Assembly: GCA_035510455.1 (NCBI GenBank)
Contig: DATKHB010000016.1
Coordinates: 1-62,665 of the forward strand
DNA length: 62,665 bases
Direction of reading: 5' to 3'
From: DATKGL01 sp035510455
GTDB taxonomy: Bacteria > Patescibacteriota > Saccharimonadia > Saccharimonadales > UBA4665
The first letter of the stretch is position 1, and each line of letters opens with the position of its first letter. The position numbers were made by a program, and so were the translations under genes. Under the pieces are notes generated by a model. The model had not been told where the DNA came from. It searched no databases and saw nothing but the letters and a program-made list of their open reading frames with translations. Shown here piece by piece: positions 32,841 through 41,241 of this stretch.

Positions 32841-32874
32841 GGAACCTAAAGGGTTCTCAGTAGCAAAACTACTG
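32841..32874 (+). promoter_or_regulatory. two tandem hairpins before the recombinase-side genes
   Basis: GAACC-TAAAG-GGTTC (32842-32856) and CAGTAG-CAAAA-CTACTG (32858-32874) are adjacent perfect stem-loops. They lie between a strong AAAGGAGG-like site (32813-32819) and the ORF at 32889, so they may be a leader structure or attenuator on the plus strand. Confidence 0.5.
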
Positions 32875-32888
32875 TAAATGCTGATTGT

Positions 32889-33125
32889 TTGACAACAGCA
32901 AAAGGGTTAATCGTGTCCGGTCTAGCCAAAAAGCGGCTTCCTAATCTACTTACGTCCAGCTCAGGGCATTCTAATAAAGTGCTTGAGCAACTTCCTGATG
33001 ATAATCAAACAGATAGTCTTATAACCTTGCTAGATGAGTTCAAAAAGATTGATCTTAACTCACCTATGGCAAAACTAAACGAGACTACCATATCTGATAA
33101 TAATGGTGGCCGGATCGAGCTTTAG
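32889..33125 (+). CDS. small hypothetical protein upstream of the recombinase (78 aa)
   Basis: The frame opens at TTG 32889, or at GTG 32913. It is a polar protein with SGLAKKRLPNLLTSSSGHSN and LITLLDEFKKIDLNSPM. It could be an accessory or directionality factor because it lies 48 bp before the recombinase gene, but no family was recognised. Confidence 0.5.
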   Translation: MTTAKGLIVSGLAKKRLPNLLTSSSGHSNKVLEQLPDDNQTDSLITLLDEFKKIDLNSPMAKLNETTISDNNGGRIEL

Positions 33126-33173
33126 CTAGGTGGAAGATAGTTTGCTGTCGGCCAACTAGGATAAAATGAGCCT

Positions 33174-34769
33174 ATGTATGATGACGATGAACAGATAGAT
33201 ATTACAAAACTCAAGTATGTCTTATACGCCCGTAAGTCTACGGACGACCCTCAACGCCAAATCCGCAGCATTGATGACCAGATTGATGAGTGTAAGATTA
33301 TGGCTCAACGCTTGGGTATCAAGATAGTAGCTACTATTCGTGAGGAGAAGTCAGCAAAGAAGCCAGGTCTACGGCCAAAGTTTAGCATTATGCTCAAAAG
33401 CCTAAAGGATAAAAAGTATGACGCTGTGTTGGCATGGAACCCTGACCGATTAGCCCGCAACATGAAGGAAGGTGGCGAGATAATAGATATGGTGGACGAG
33501 GGTGTCATTCAGGACATGAAGTTTGTAACCCACCACTTTACGCCTGACGCTAACGGTAAAATGCTACTTGGAATGGCCTTTGTGTTATCCAAGCAATACT
33601 CGGATAAACTATCACAAGACGTAACTAGGGGTGTTAAACGAGGGCTAAATCAAGGTAAGTCGGCCGGGACACCGAAGCATGGTTATGTTCGTACTGACGA
33701 AGGCATATACCGGCCAGACGGTAAGAACTTTGATCTTATTTGTGAGGCTTGGGATATGCGTAAAGCCGGTAAATCATTAAACTCCATAGCTCAACACATG
33801 AATGATAACGGTTACGCACGTACCTATAAAGATAAAGCCACCAAAGCCGGGCAAAAGGTGCTTATGAGCGATAAGATATTGAGTGACAGAGTATTCCCAG
33901 ACCCTTTTTATTACGGCGTGTTAATCCAAAAAGGTAAGCAGGTTGATCTAAGGGTTATTGCAGGCTATGACTTTAAGCCCGCTACTGATGAGGAGACGTA
34001 TAATCATATTCAAAGCCTAACTGGTAGGAGGTCTGTTGTGGAGCGCAAGCGAACTGTATTTAAGCCATTAGTAGACATGATTATATGTGCTTACTGTAAT
34101 AAAAAGATGTACCCTCAAGTGCCTAAAAGCGGCCGTAAGACAGAAGTAGCTCACATACTATCGTATCGCTGTGACACTCCCTATTGTCCACGTAAGAACA
34201 AGGAGCTTAAACTACATCAATCCGTTAGAGCAAAAGTCATCTTTGATTACATGTATGACATGTTAAAAAACTTCCATGTTACCCATGAGGATTACGATCA
34301 GCTTTGTAAGCGGTTGAACACCAAAAATAATGCCGATTTACAGGCCGTAGCTGTCAAAATCCACTCAAAGCAAGGTGCGCTAAAAAGTATAGTGGCCGAT
34401 AACAAGGAACGTAGCCTAAAGATACTCAACCTAAACCCGTCCAGCCCGATTTATAAAACTAACGAGGCTTATATCACCGACCAGGTAGTCGAACAGGAGC
34501 GAATACAGGCTGAGATTGATGACTTGCAGGAGCAAATCACTGACCCCCAACAGGATATGTTGAGCTTTGAGGAGTTCTTGAACATAACTAAAAGTGCTGA
34601 TCTATATCTTAGAGCCGCTGACATTGCGGCAAAGGACAGGATTACTCGCCTAATCTACTTGAACGTGACTGTTGATGACCAAAATGTAGTCGATTGCCAG
34701 ATACGAGAACCATTTAAGACGTACTTCAAAATGCACCATATCCTTGCTGGTCGGGGTGAGAGGACTTGA
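33174..34769 (+). CDS. large serine recombinase
   Basis: The 531-residue protein has a catalytic domain with YVLYARKSTDDPQRQIRSID (nucleophile Ser), VLAWNPDRLARNMKEGGEII, then a recombinase domain (FDLICEAWDMRKAGKSLNSI). A zinc-ribbon domain (CAYCNKKM ... CDTPYC) and a coiled-coil C-terminal part follow. Such enzymes integrate phages and elements by site-specific recombination. Its last seven codons and TGA stop lie inside the convergent tRNA-Pro gene (22-nt overlap), an unusual junction that may mark an attachment site. It is probably the integrase of the 29-35.8 kb element. Confidence 0.9.
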   Translation: MYDDDEQIDITKLKYVLYARKSTDDPQRQIRSIDDQIDECKIMAQRLGIKIVATIREEKSAKKPGLRPKFSIMLKSLKDKKYDAVLAWNPDRLARNMKEGGEIIDMVDEGVIQDMKFVTHHFTPDANGKMLLGMAFVLSKQYSDKLSQDVTRGVKRGLNQGKSAGTPKHGYVRTDEGIYRPDGKNFDLICEAWDMRKAGKSLNSIAQHMNDNGYARTYKDKATKAGQKVLMSDKILSDRVFPDPFYYGVLIQKGKQVDLRVIAGYDFKPATDEETYNHIQSLTGRRSVVERKRTVFKPLVDMIICAYCNKKMYPQVPKSGRKTEVAHILSYRCDTPYCPRKNKELKLHQSVRAKVIFDYMYDMLKNFHVTHEDYDQLCKRLNTKNNADLQAVAVKIHSKQGALKSIVADNKERSLKILNLNPSSPIYKTNEAYITDQVVEQERIQAEIDDLQEQITDPQQDMLSFEEFLNITKSADLYLRAADIAAKDRITRLIYLNVTVDDQNVVDCQIREPFKTYFKMHHILAGRGERT

Positions 34770-34824
34770 ACCTCCGACCTCCGCGTCCCAAACGCGGCGC
34801 GCTAGCCAACTGCGCCACACCCCG
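34748..34824 (-). tRNA. tRNA-Pro (anticodon TGG)
   Basis: On the minus strand: acceptor CGGGGTG/CACCCCG, D arm GGCGCAGTTGGCTAGCGC, anticodon stem CCGCG/CGCGG with loop TTTGGGA (TGG), T arm CGGAGGTTCAAGTCCTCT, encoded CCA. It overlaps the recombinase 3' end and is nearly identical to tRNA-Pro(CGG) at 36586. Confidence 0.95.
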
Positions 34825-34912
34825 AGGGCTTGATGTATTATAACAAATCCAATCGTCACCTATTTAGGTAAATCAGAAGGCGGTATATCTTAAAAAATAT
34901 ATAATGTGACGT

Positions 34913-35656
34913 ATGCCTAAATACCCAAATGATGCTCTGTGGCTAAATGCTTTTACCAAGCCTGACTGGTACCTTGATGTCAAAGATGAATTTAGGCGGC
35001 TAGAAAAACTAGCCGTCAACGAGAAGGACTACTATAAACGTAAAAGCATTAAGCGCCCGGCTTATTCGCTAGTAGAGACAGCGGTTCGTGAGAACAAAAT
35101 TATTCTAGCCCAGAGCGGCAAGAACTTTGACCGCGAACGGCGTCCTATCGACACCATAGTTATCCACCATACCAGTAATAAACCGGGCATGACACTGGGC
35201 AGGCTCAATGCCATGGAACTGCTTCGTATTTACGGTATGCATTATGCCGACCCTCCAAACCCGCTAGAAAAAAATTTAACCGGCCAGCCAGTCTGGTCCG
35301 GTCATTTTTATAATGACCAGCAAGTTTTTTGGTGCTACCACTGGTTTATCAGAGAAGATGGGCAGGCTGAGCGTCTTCTTAAGGATGAGTATATCGGCTG
35401 GCATGCTGGCAACTGGGATATCAACACTAGTAGTATCGCAATCTGTATTGACGATGATTTGTCCGACAAAAAACCGAGCGAAATCGTACTTAACGCCATT
35501 GCTGAGATTATCAAGCAACACTACCCGGGCATTTTAACGTCAAATATTCTGGGTCACAGGGAAGTCAATCCAAAAACGGTTTGCCCGGGGGATCTGTTTA
35601 TCGATGGCTGGAAGGGGGAGCTGCTCAAAAAGATTGAGAAACACCTAAAAAGATAA
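34913..35656 (+). CDS. N-acetylmuramoyl-L-alanine amidase (Amidase_2/PGRP type)
   Basis: The 247-residue protein has zinc ligands in DTIVIHHTSNKPG (His), YIGWHAGNWDINTSSIAICI (His) and NPKTVCPGDLF (Cys), the usual Amidase_2 set. It has no signal peptide, so export by lysis or another route must be assumed. It cuts the amide bond between MurNAc and the peptide. Its stop lies 3 bp before the right copy of the 161-bp repeat. It could act in wall remodelling, host-cell attack or release of the mobile element. Confidence 0.85.
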   Translation: MPKYPNDALWLNAFTKPDWYLDVKDEFRRLEKLAVNEKDYYKRKSIKRPAYSLVETAVRENKIILAQSGKNFDRERRPIDTIVIHHTSNKPGMTLGRLNAMELLRIYGMHYADPPNPLEKNLTGQPVWSGHFYNDQQVFWCYHWFIREDGQAERLLKDEYIGWHAGNWDINTSSIAICIDDDLSDKKPSEIVLNAIAEIIKQHYPGILTSNILGHREVNPKTVCPGDLFIDGWKGELLKKIEKHLKR

Positions 35657-35659
35657 TAA

Positions 35660-35820
35660 ATGGTCGAGTAGGAGCGATTAACCTTGAACAGTTCGATGTG
35701 CTCCTGTTATCGCTCAAAACGTACTGGGATTATACCGGTAATAAGTCGCTAATCGCAGACATGAAGACCAACTTAGAACTACCCACATTTAGTCAACATC
35801 TGTTGGCTTATGAACTATAA
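35660..35820 (+). repeat. 161-bp diverged direct repeat, right copy
   Basis: This is the gap-free partner of 29025-29185. It encodes GRVGAINLEQFDVLLLSLKT...AYEL with a TAA at the same position as the left copy. There is no start codon in this frame; the ATG at its first base leads to TAG after three codons. Together the copies bracket the amidase, recombinase and terminase-like genes. Confidence 0.75.
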
Positions 35821-35922
35821 CAGAGGTGTGTGATAGCAAGCCTTAGATAGTGGTGGAGTGATTTGAACGTTAAGCGGCCATAAACATTTGACATGACGAG
35901 CCATATATTTTATTATACGAAG

Positions 35923-36552
35923 ATGGCAGAACTCCTAAATAGCTCGCAAGCTATCATACTGGGTGGAGGTTTGGAAGTCGCAGATGACGGTCAGGCGGCT
36001 TTAACATTAGCTTCTTTACAGCGAGCAGAACGTGCTGTTGAACATTATCGTAATAATCCGACATGGTTTAACCGTGAAGGTAGTGTAATTGTCTGTAGTG
36101 GGGGCGCCTCGTGGTTGTCTAATGAGACGTACTCAAGAAGCGAAGGCTCCCTGATGGCCGATGTACTGGTGAGAGCAGAGGTACCCCACCGTCTTATCGA
36201 AAAAGAAGAGGCTTCCCACGATACGTTGTCCAATTTTTTTAACAGCACACCTTTCTTTGACCTTGACTACGTTGATGAACAGTCACCGCTTAGTGTCATA
36301 ACTCAACCCGTACACTATCCGCGCGCCAATTTCTATGGCAAGTTAGTCTTAGGAGCACCTACACAAAACGTAGAGGCTCCAGGCTTGGATGATCTACGGA
36401 GAAAAGCTCAAGAAGCTACATTAAGATTAATGGCGCGTACTTTCTTTGCCGGCGTGCAAGATGGAGACCGAGAGAAGATTGAACAGAGAGCTGAACTCAT
36501 GCGAAGATCGCTTGATGTTTTTAAACTGCCGCTTCGGCTAATCTGGAAATAA
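35923..36552 (+). CDS. YdcF-like (DUF218) protein
   Basis: TTGACA (35888-35893), a 17-bp spacer and TATTAT (35911-35916) end 6 nt before ATG 35923, which sets the start and makes the mRNA leaderless. The 209-residue protein has QAIILGGGLEVADDGQAALT, VIVCSGGASW, a Glu-rich EKEEASHDTLSNF segment and VITQPVHYPRANFY, the sequence order of DUF218/YdcF. Relatives bind SAM or take part in envelope/vancomycin-related processes; the exact role is unknown. Confidence 0.78.
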   Translation: MAELLNSSQAIILGGGLEVADDGQAALTLASLQRAERAVEHYRNNPTWFNREGSVIVCSGGASWLSNETYSRSEGSLMADVLVRAEVPHRLIEKEEASHDTLSNFFNSTPFFDLDYVDEQSPLSVITQPVHYPRANFYGKLVLGAPTQNVEAPGLDDLRRKAQEATLRLMARTFFAGVQDGDREKIEQRAELMRRSLDVFKLPLRLIWK

Positions 36553-36585
36553 ATAGCTTCAATCACTGTTTCTATACCTTTTAAT

Positions 36586-36661
36586 TGGTCGGGGTGAGAG
36601 GACTTGAACCTCCGACCTCCGCGTCCCGAACGCGGCGCGCTAGCCACTGCGCCACACCCCG
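36586..36661 (-). tRNA. tRNA-Pro (anticodon CGG)
   Basis: On the minus strand: acceptor CGGGGTG/CACCCCG, D arm GGCGCAGTGGCTAGCGC, anticodon loop TTCGGGA (CGG), T arm CGGAGGTTCAAGTCCTCT, encoded CCA. It differs from the tRNA-Pro(TGG) at 34748 by one anticodon base and one D-loop base. Confidence 0.95.
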
Positions 36662-36775
36662 AAAAAGTAAAGCGTTTCATTAACGGGGGTAATTATAGAC
36701 TAATCTTTCTTAAATACCAATTTTGTGACATAACTAGACTATAAGTAATTTTTATGATATAATAATAGTGAAATT

Positions 36776-36934
36776 ATGAAATATGCATCGATATTCTTCA
36801 CGATTTTGCTAATCTGGGTAGCAGTTATCCTGATGGCTTTAACGAGGAGTAATTCTAATGAGATCTTCCAGCTTTATCTAGCTGTAATGGTCTCAACCTT
36901 GGCGCTATTTTTAATCGGTTTTGCCAGGAAGTAA
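36776..36934 (+). CDS. small two-helix membrane protein (52 aa)
   Basis: MKYASIFFTILLIWVAVILM forms one membrane helix; a short polar loop (TRSNSNEIFQ) leads to a second (LYLAVMVSTLALFLIGF). It ends 1 nt before the start of the UbiB-like kinase gene, so it is probably its operon partner. A TATAATAA box occurs upstream near 36758. Confidence 0.6.
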   Translation: MKYASIFFTILLIWVAVILMALTRSNSNEIFQLYLAVMVSTLALFLIGFARK

Positions 36935-36935
36935 C

Positions 36936-38534
36936 ATGACTAAGCAAAGCCCATCATCGATTGCGGCCATAAAGCGCAATCGAGCAGCTAAATTAGCTAG
37001 TCTGGCCACCAAAGCCTATTACCTGCATCGCCGCGGGCAAGATGAAAAGATGTATTCTCTTATATGTGATGAATTTATTAGTCTAGGCGGTATATATATA
37101 AAGTTCTTGCAGGGTGTACTTCTTCAGAGCCAGTCTATTAAATTTTGGGATAACCCGGATCGATTGAAAGTTTTTGAGAATCTCGACCATGAGCCTATAG
37201 ATATTGTGGCAACTCTAAAAGGCGAACTGTCTCCTAGCAAGCTAGCTAAAATTAAGTTAATACAGCCACAGCCATTTGCTGCCGGTAGTTTTGGCCAGGT
37301 GTATTACGGGCAGCATGCTAACGGCAAACCGATTATTATAAAAGTGCTGCGCCCGATGGTTAGGGAACTATTAAAATTTGATCTTAGGATGCTGAGCATT
37401 TTCACTAAGCGATTAGTTGAAAAGCAATCCGCCAATTTATCCGTTGATATGGACCAGGCAATTAAAGACTTTCGCTCAGCCACTCTAAAAGAAACTGACT
37501 ATATCTCCGAAGTACAATTTGCCAGTGAATATTACGAGCATTTTAAGGGCAATCCCCAATTTATTGTTCCTGAAACTTATGTGGATCTTTGTACCGCCAA
37601 CATTATTGTCCAAGAATATATAGACGGAGTATCAGTGGCTCAGTTGATACGCCTTAAAGAGCAGGGGGCTGATCCTAGAGCCTACGTTCGAGATAATCTT
37701 GGGTCTGATCTAGACACCCAGCTTCAAATACTTGGCGTAGAATCAATAAACGCCATATTTAATATGCAGCGCGTCCAAGGTGATCCTCACCCTGGCAACG
37801 TGCGGCTGTTATCTGGTAATCGGGTAGGGATGATTGATTTTGGAATCGCCGCTCCAACACCTGATAATAAAGCTGCTTTTTATGGAATACTATCGGCTTG
37901 GAACCAAATTTATGGTCCCAGTTTTGAGATCAGTTCGCTATTTGAGCAATTTATAAGATTCTTTGTAAGCGACCTGTACCGAGCTCTCCAAAGACTAGCA
38001 ACTATTAATCCGGCTAGATCGAATGACAGCAACAGCTATACCAGGGAAATTGGCAAAATGGCTGAGGCTACTTTTAAAAAGTCCGTTGGCGTTCAGGATC
38101 TCCGCCCGTTTGTCGAGGACGGCAGCATACTAGGCGTTCTTAATAAAGTCATAAACAAAAATAATCGTTTTGGCTTGGTCCTAAAACTAGAAGCATCAGA
38201 AATCTTAAGAGCTTCGCAAACTTACATGACTTTGGTTGAAAGCCTAGGGCGAAGAAATCAAGTACTTCCCAAAGTATTTAAAAGCGTAGTTGAAACTGTC
38301 GAGAGAGAACACCCAGAGTTTACTGGCCCTGATGAAGCCAGTCTAAGCGTGTCTGATTCAATAGATATCGTCAGTAAATGGCTGGAGAGAATAGCGGTCA
38401 GAGACCCGGCTTTCTTCCATCAGATCATAAGTCGTATTAAAATAGGTTCAGTTAAGCTGATGCCTAAATCAAGTTCAAGTAATGAAGACACCATGACAAT
38501 ACCTACAATAAGAAAGGAGAAGACCCATGCTTAA
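36936..38534 (+). CDS. ABC1/UbiB-family atypical kinase
   Basis: Start ATG 36936, with AGGAAG 6 nt upstream; 532 residues. The UbiB core is seen in FAAGSFGQVYYGQHANGKP (A-rich loop, here AAGS rather than AAAS), IIKVLRPMVRELLKFDLRML, VQEYIDGVSV, QGDPHPGNVRLL and GMIDFGIAA. The signature KxGQ motif is degenerate (YIKFLQGVLLQ). UbiB proteins are ATPases/kinases linked to lipid or quinone biology; no quinone genes are nearby, so a lipid or surface role is more likely. It overlaps the next small membrane gene by 8 nt. Confidence 0.85.
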   Translation: MTKQSPSSIAAIKRNRAAKLASLATKAYYLHRRGQDEKMYSLICDEFISLGGIYIKFLQGVLLQSQSIKFWDNPDRLKVFENLDHEPIDIVATLKGELSPSKLAKIKLIQPQPFAAGSFGQVYYGQHANGKPIIIKVLRPMVRELLKFDLRMLSIFTKRLVEKQSANLSVDMDQAIKDFRSATLKETDYISEVQFASEYYEHFKGNPQFIVPETYVDLCTANIIVQEYIDGVSVAQLIRLKEQGADPRAYVRDNLGSDLDTQLQILGVESINAIFNMQRVQGDPHPGNVRLLSGNRVGMIDFGIAAPTPDNKAAFYGILSAWNQIYGPSFEISSLFEQFIRFFVSDLYRALQRLATINPARSNDSNSYTREIGKMAEATFKKSVGVQDLRPFVEDGSILGVLNKVINKNNRFGLVLKLEASEILRASQTYMTLVESLGRRNQVLPKVFKSVVETVEREHPEFTGPDEASLSVSDSIDIVSKWLERIAVRDPAFFHQIISRIKIGSVKLMPKSSSSNEDTMTIPTIRKEKTHA

Positions 38535-38715
38535 GGAATTTTTGCTTTTCATAAAGTATCCGTACACGGCCGGAGTAATAGCAACTATTTGGCTAGGCAG
38601 TGCTATATTGATGGCCATCAACCGCAATTTGCCTAGTATCCGAATCGTAGCAATCGATATGCTAGCTAGCGTTGTTATAGCTGGTTTTGGTTTTGGCGGC
38701 AAGTCCCAGAGCTAA
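38527..38715 (+). CDS. small membrane protein coupled to the UbiB-like kinase (62 aa)
   Basis: The start overlaps the kinase stop (ATGCTTAA), implying coupled translation. It has two short hydrophobic stretches (PYTAGVIATIWLGSAILMAI and IVAIDMLASVVIAGFGFGG). UbiB-type kinases in other bacteria often have small membrane partners, so this may be a functional partner. No family was recognised. Confidence 0.6.
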   Translation: MLKEFLLFIKYPYTAGVIATIWLGSAILMAINRNLPSIRIVAIDMLASVVIAGFGFGGKSQS

Positions 38716-39509
38716 TAAACTTTTTGAATCTGGATAATTGACCTAGCTAGACGGGTAACTGGATCAATTTCAATTAAAACACTATTAAACTGCATTCTGC
38801 CGGTCTCTTCCATAACGTTACGGGTCGGTCTAGAATTTAGCCAGCGGGGTATGATACTGCTGAATTCTACGCCCAAAGACGAGTCCAAAGATCCGCACAT
38901 ACCAACATCGGTAATATGAGCAGTCCCCTTAGGCAGGACCATGGCATCAGCTGTTGGGATGTGCCAATGATCACCGATAACCGCACTGACTTTACTGTCT
39001 AGGTAATATCCAATAACCTTTTTCTCGCTGCTAAAGTCGCCGTGGAAGTTAACGACAGTCGCTATATATTTACTTGGCTTTTCGATTTCTAGTATTTCAT
39101 CGATGGTTTTTAAAGGATTAGCTGTTGGTTTTCCAGAGTCCCTGCCGACAATTTGCCCGAGCAGACTAACAACTAGAACTTTGCCCTCAGGTACCAAAAC
39201 AGTCTTATAGCCTTTGCCAGGCATTGAATCAGGGTAATTAGCCGGCCGGATAATCGGTTCATCAGGATCATTAAGAAGGGGTATGCTTTCTTCCTGATGC
39301 AGGCTCCAATTACCACCAGTACAAAAATCTACTCCGGCTGCCTGTAGTCTCCGGAAATCTTTAACTCTAACACCCTTACCATCACTTAGATTCTCAGCTT
39401 GAGCAATTACTAAATCAACTTTATATTTACGACGAATATTCGGCAAAAGCTTCTCGACAACTTTTATGCCTGGCTCTGCCATAACATCACCGACATAAAG
39501 TATGTTCAT
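38712..39509 (-). CDS. ymdB: YmdB-family metallophosphoesterase with a variant metal site
   Basis: The 265-residue length is typical. LYVGDVMAEPG supplies the first Asp, AQAENLSDGKGV the Glu-Asn pair, CTGGNWSLHQEES the Asn normally followed by His (here Trp), NFHGDFSSEK a His, and VIGDHWHIPTADA the last two His. Relatives are cyclic-nucleotide 2'-phosphodiesterases that work with RNase Y. It lies 28 bp downstream of rny on the same strand, the usual pairing. The His-to-Trp change may alter metal use. Confidence 0.88.
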   Translation of the reverse strand: MNILYVGDVMAEPGIKVVEKLLPNIRRKYKVDLVIAQAENLSDGKGVRVKDFRRLQAAGVDFCTGGNWSLHQEESIPLLNDPDEPIIRPANYPDSMPGKGYKTVLVPEGKVLVVSLLGQIVGRDSGKPTANPLKTIDEILEIEKPSKYIATVVNFHGDFSSEKKVIGYYLDSKVSAVIGDHWHIPTADAMVLPKGTAHITDVGMCGSLDSSLGVEFSSIIPRWLNSRPTRNVMEETGRMQFNSVLIEIDPVTRLARSIIQIQKVY

Positions 39510-39537
39510 GAGTAGGCCAACATAAAGCTTCTAGAGT

Positions 39538-41052
39538 TTACTTGGCAAACTCAATAGCTCTAGTTTCCCTAATAACATTTACTTTTATGGTACCAGGATA
39601 CTGCATGGTTGATTCTATCTTGGTGGCTATATCTCTAGATAGTTTAATGGCCGCCAAATCATCGATAGCCTGGGGCCTTACGAAGACTCGGACCTCACGA
39701 CCGGCGCTAATAGCATAGGCCTTTTCGATTCCACCAAAGCCTAGAGCTACATTTTCAAGCTCTTTCATTCGTTCGACAAAATTCTCAGCAGATATGTTAC
39801 GAGCACCAGGCCGGGAAGCGCTAATAGCGTCAACAACCCGCACTATTAAAGCTTCAACGGTAGTTGCTTCGATGTCGTCATGGTGGGCCTCGGCGGCGTG
39901 AGCGACTTCTTCCGGAGCGCCGTATTTTCTAAGCATCTCACCGCTTATGTGGTGGTGCTTGCCTTCCATTTTGTGAGTTAGAGCCTTACCGAGATCATGT
40001 ACTAAAGCGGCATACTTAGTAGTCTTAACATTCGCTCCAATTTCCTCGGCAATCATCCCGGCGATGTGAGCCATCTCGGTGCTGTGTTTTAATACGTTTT
40101 GACCATAGCTTGTTCGATATTTAAGTTCTCCAAGAAGATGCAGTATTTCTTTAGGTATACCAATAATGCCAACCTCACGGGCGGCATCTTCACCAGCTCG
40201 GATGACATCTTTCTCAACTGTAGCCTGAGCTTTTTGCACAACTTCTTCAATACGACCAGGGTGTATTCGGCCGTCTTTCATAAGCATTTCCAGTGCTAAC
40301 CTAGCGACTTCTCGTCGGACTGGGTCGAAGCTGCTTAACACAATGTATCCAGGAGTATCATCGACCATGATATCTACACCAGTGGCTCGTTGAAGGGCCT
40401 GAATGTTACGGCCTTCTTTACCAATAATTCGGCCTTTCATTTCTTCGTCTTCCAGCTTAACCGAGCTAATGGTTCGCTCGGCCGTTACTTCGCTGGCCAT
40501 CCGTTCCATAGCGCCAACAATTATAGATGCGGCATTATCCTCAGCATCTTCCTTGGCTTCGTTTTGAAGCTTTGCTACTAAATTAACCAAGTCTCCCCGG
40601 ATGTCACGTTCGGTCATCTGAAGCAGTTTCTCGGCTGCCTCTTGCTTGGATAGCTTGGCTATCTTCTCTAGCTTGTCTTGTTGCTTTTGACGAATTGCCC
40701 GAATCTCGTCTTTGAGCTCCTCAACCTCAGATTCGCCTTTACGCAACGATTCATTCCGCTTATCCAAACTGTCGAGTTTCTTATCGAAATTTTCTTCTCG
40801 CTGAACTAAACGCTCTTCGAGTTCTTTTAATTCCTTGCGTCTTTGCTGTTCTTCTTTACGCGTTTCCTCAACAACTTTGTTAGCCTCTTCTCGTGCATCG
40901 TCAATAATTTTAGAGGCTTCTTTTTTAGCTTTTTCTAGTTCTTTTTTTGCCTGATCGGCAGCCGTGCCTATTTTCTGGCGGGTCATAATTGTGTTTGCTC
41001 CAAAGCCAACACCTAATCCAACCACAGCAAGAACAATGGCTAGTATCTCCAT
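39538..41052 (-). CDS. rny: ribonuclease Y
   Basis: The 504-residue protein has an N-terminal membrane anchor (MEILAIVLAVVGLGVGFGAN) and a long coiled coil rich in Lys/Glu (about 30-200). The KH domain includes MKGRIIGKEGRNIQALQRAT, and the HD domain AALVHDLGKALTHKM with HHISGEM. RNase Y is the main endoribonuclease starting mRNA decay in many Gram-positive-type bacteria. A Shine-Dalgarno (AAAGGAT) and a roughly 150-nt leader set it apart from the leaderless genes around it. Confidence 0.96.
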   Translation of the reverse strand: MEILAIVLAVVGLGVGFGANTIMTRQKIGTAADQAKKELEKAKKEASKIIDDAREEANKVVEETRKEEQQRRKELKELEERLVQREENFDKKLDSLDKRNESLRKGESEVEELKDEIRAIRQKQQDKLEKIAKLSKQEAAEKLLQMTERDIRGDLVNLVAKLQNEAKEDAEDNAASIIVGAMERMASEVTAERTISSVKLEDEEMKGRIIGKEGRNIQALQRATGVDIMVDDTPGYIVLSSFDPVRREVARLALEMLMKDGRIHPGRIEEVVQKAQATVEKDVIRAGEDAAREVGIIGIPKEILHLLGELKYRTSYGQNVLKHSTEMAHIAGMIAEEIGANVKTTKYAALVHDLGKALTHKMEGKHHHISGEMLRKYGAPEEVAHAAEAHHDDIEATTVEALIVRVVDAISASRPGARNISAENFVERMKELENVALGFGGIEKAYAISAGREVRVFVRPQAIDDLAAIKLSRDIATKIESTMQYPGTIKVNVIRETRAIEFAK

Positions 41053-41241
41053 TTTCGATCCTTTCTATCGCGCAGATCTGACCATTGGCGTCGCTATCAC
41101 TTCTCTAGCCAAGGTAATAATCTGAAAATCGAATTAAAATTTAGAAGTTTATCGTTAAACTGGAATTGCTCCCAAAAATTGCAAATCCTAATAAAACTAT
41201 ACCCTATTTCGAGGTAGTTTCGCAATATCTACGTAACCACA

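Noticed and set aside
29025..35820. The 161-bp repeat as identical attL/attR
   Set aside because: The copies differ at many positions with codon periodicity, so they are paralogous coding segments rather than recent recombination products.
34748..36661. The two tRNA-Pro genes as attachment-site duplication
   Set aside because: Both are complete, carry different anticodons, and the left side of the element has no tRNA fragment; paralogous tRNAs explain them better.
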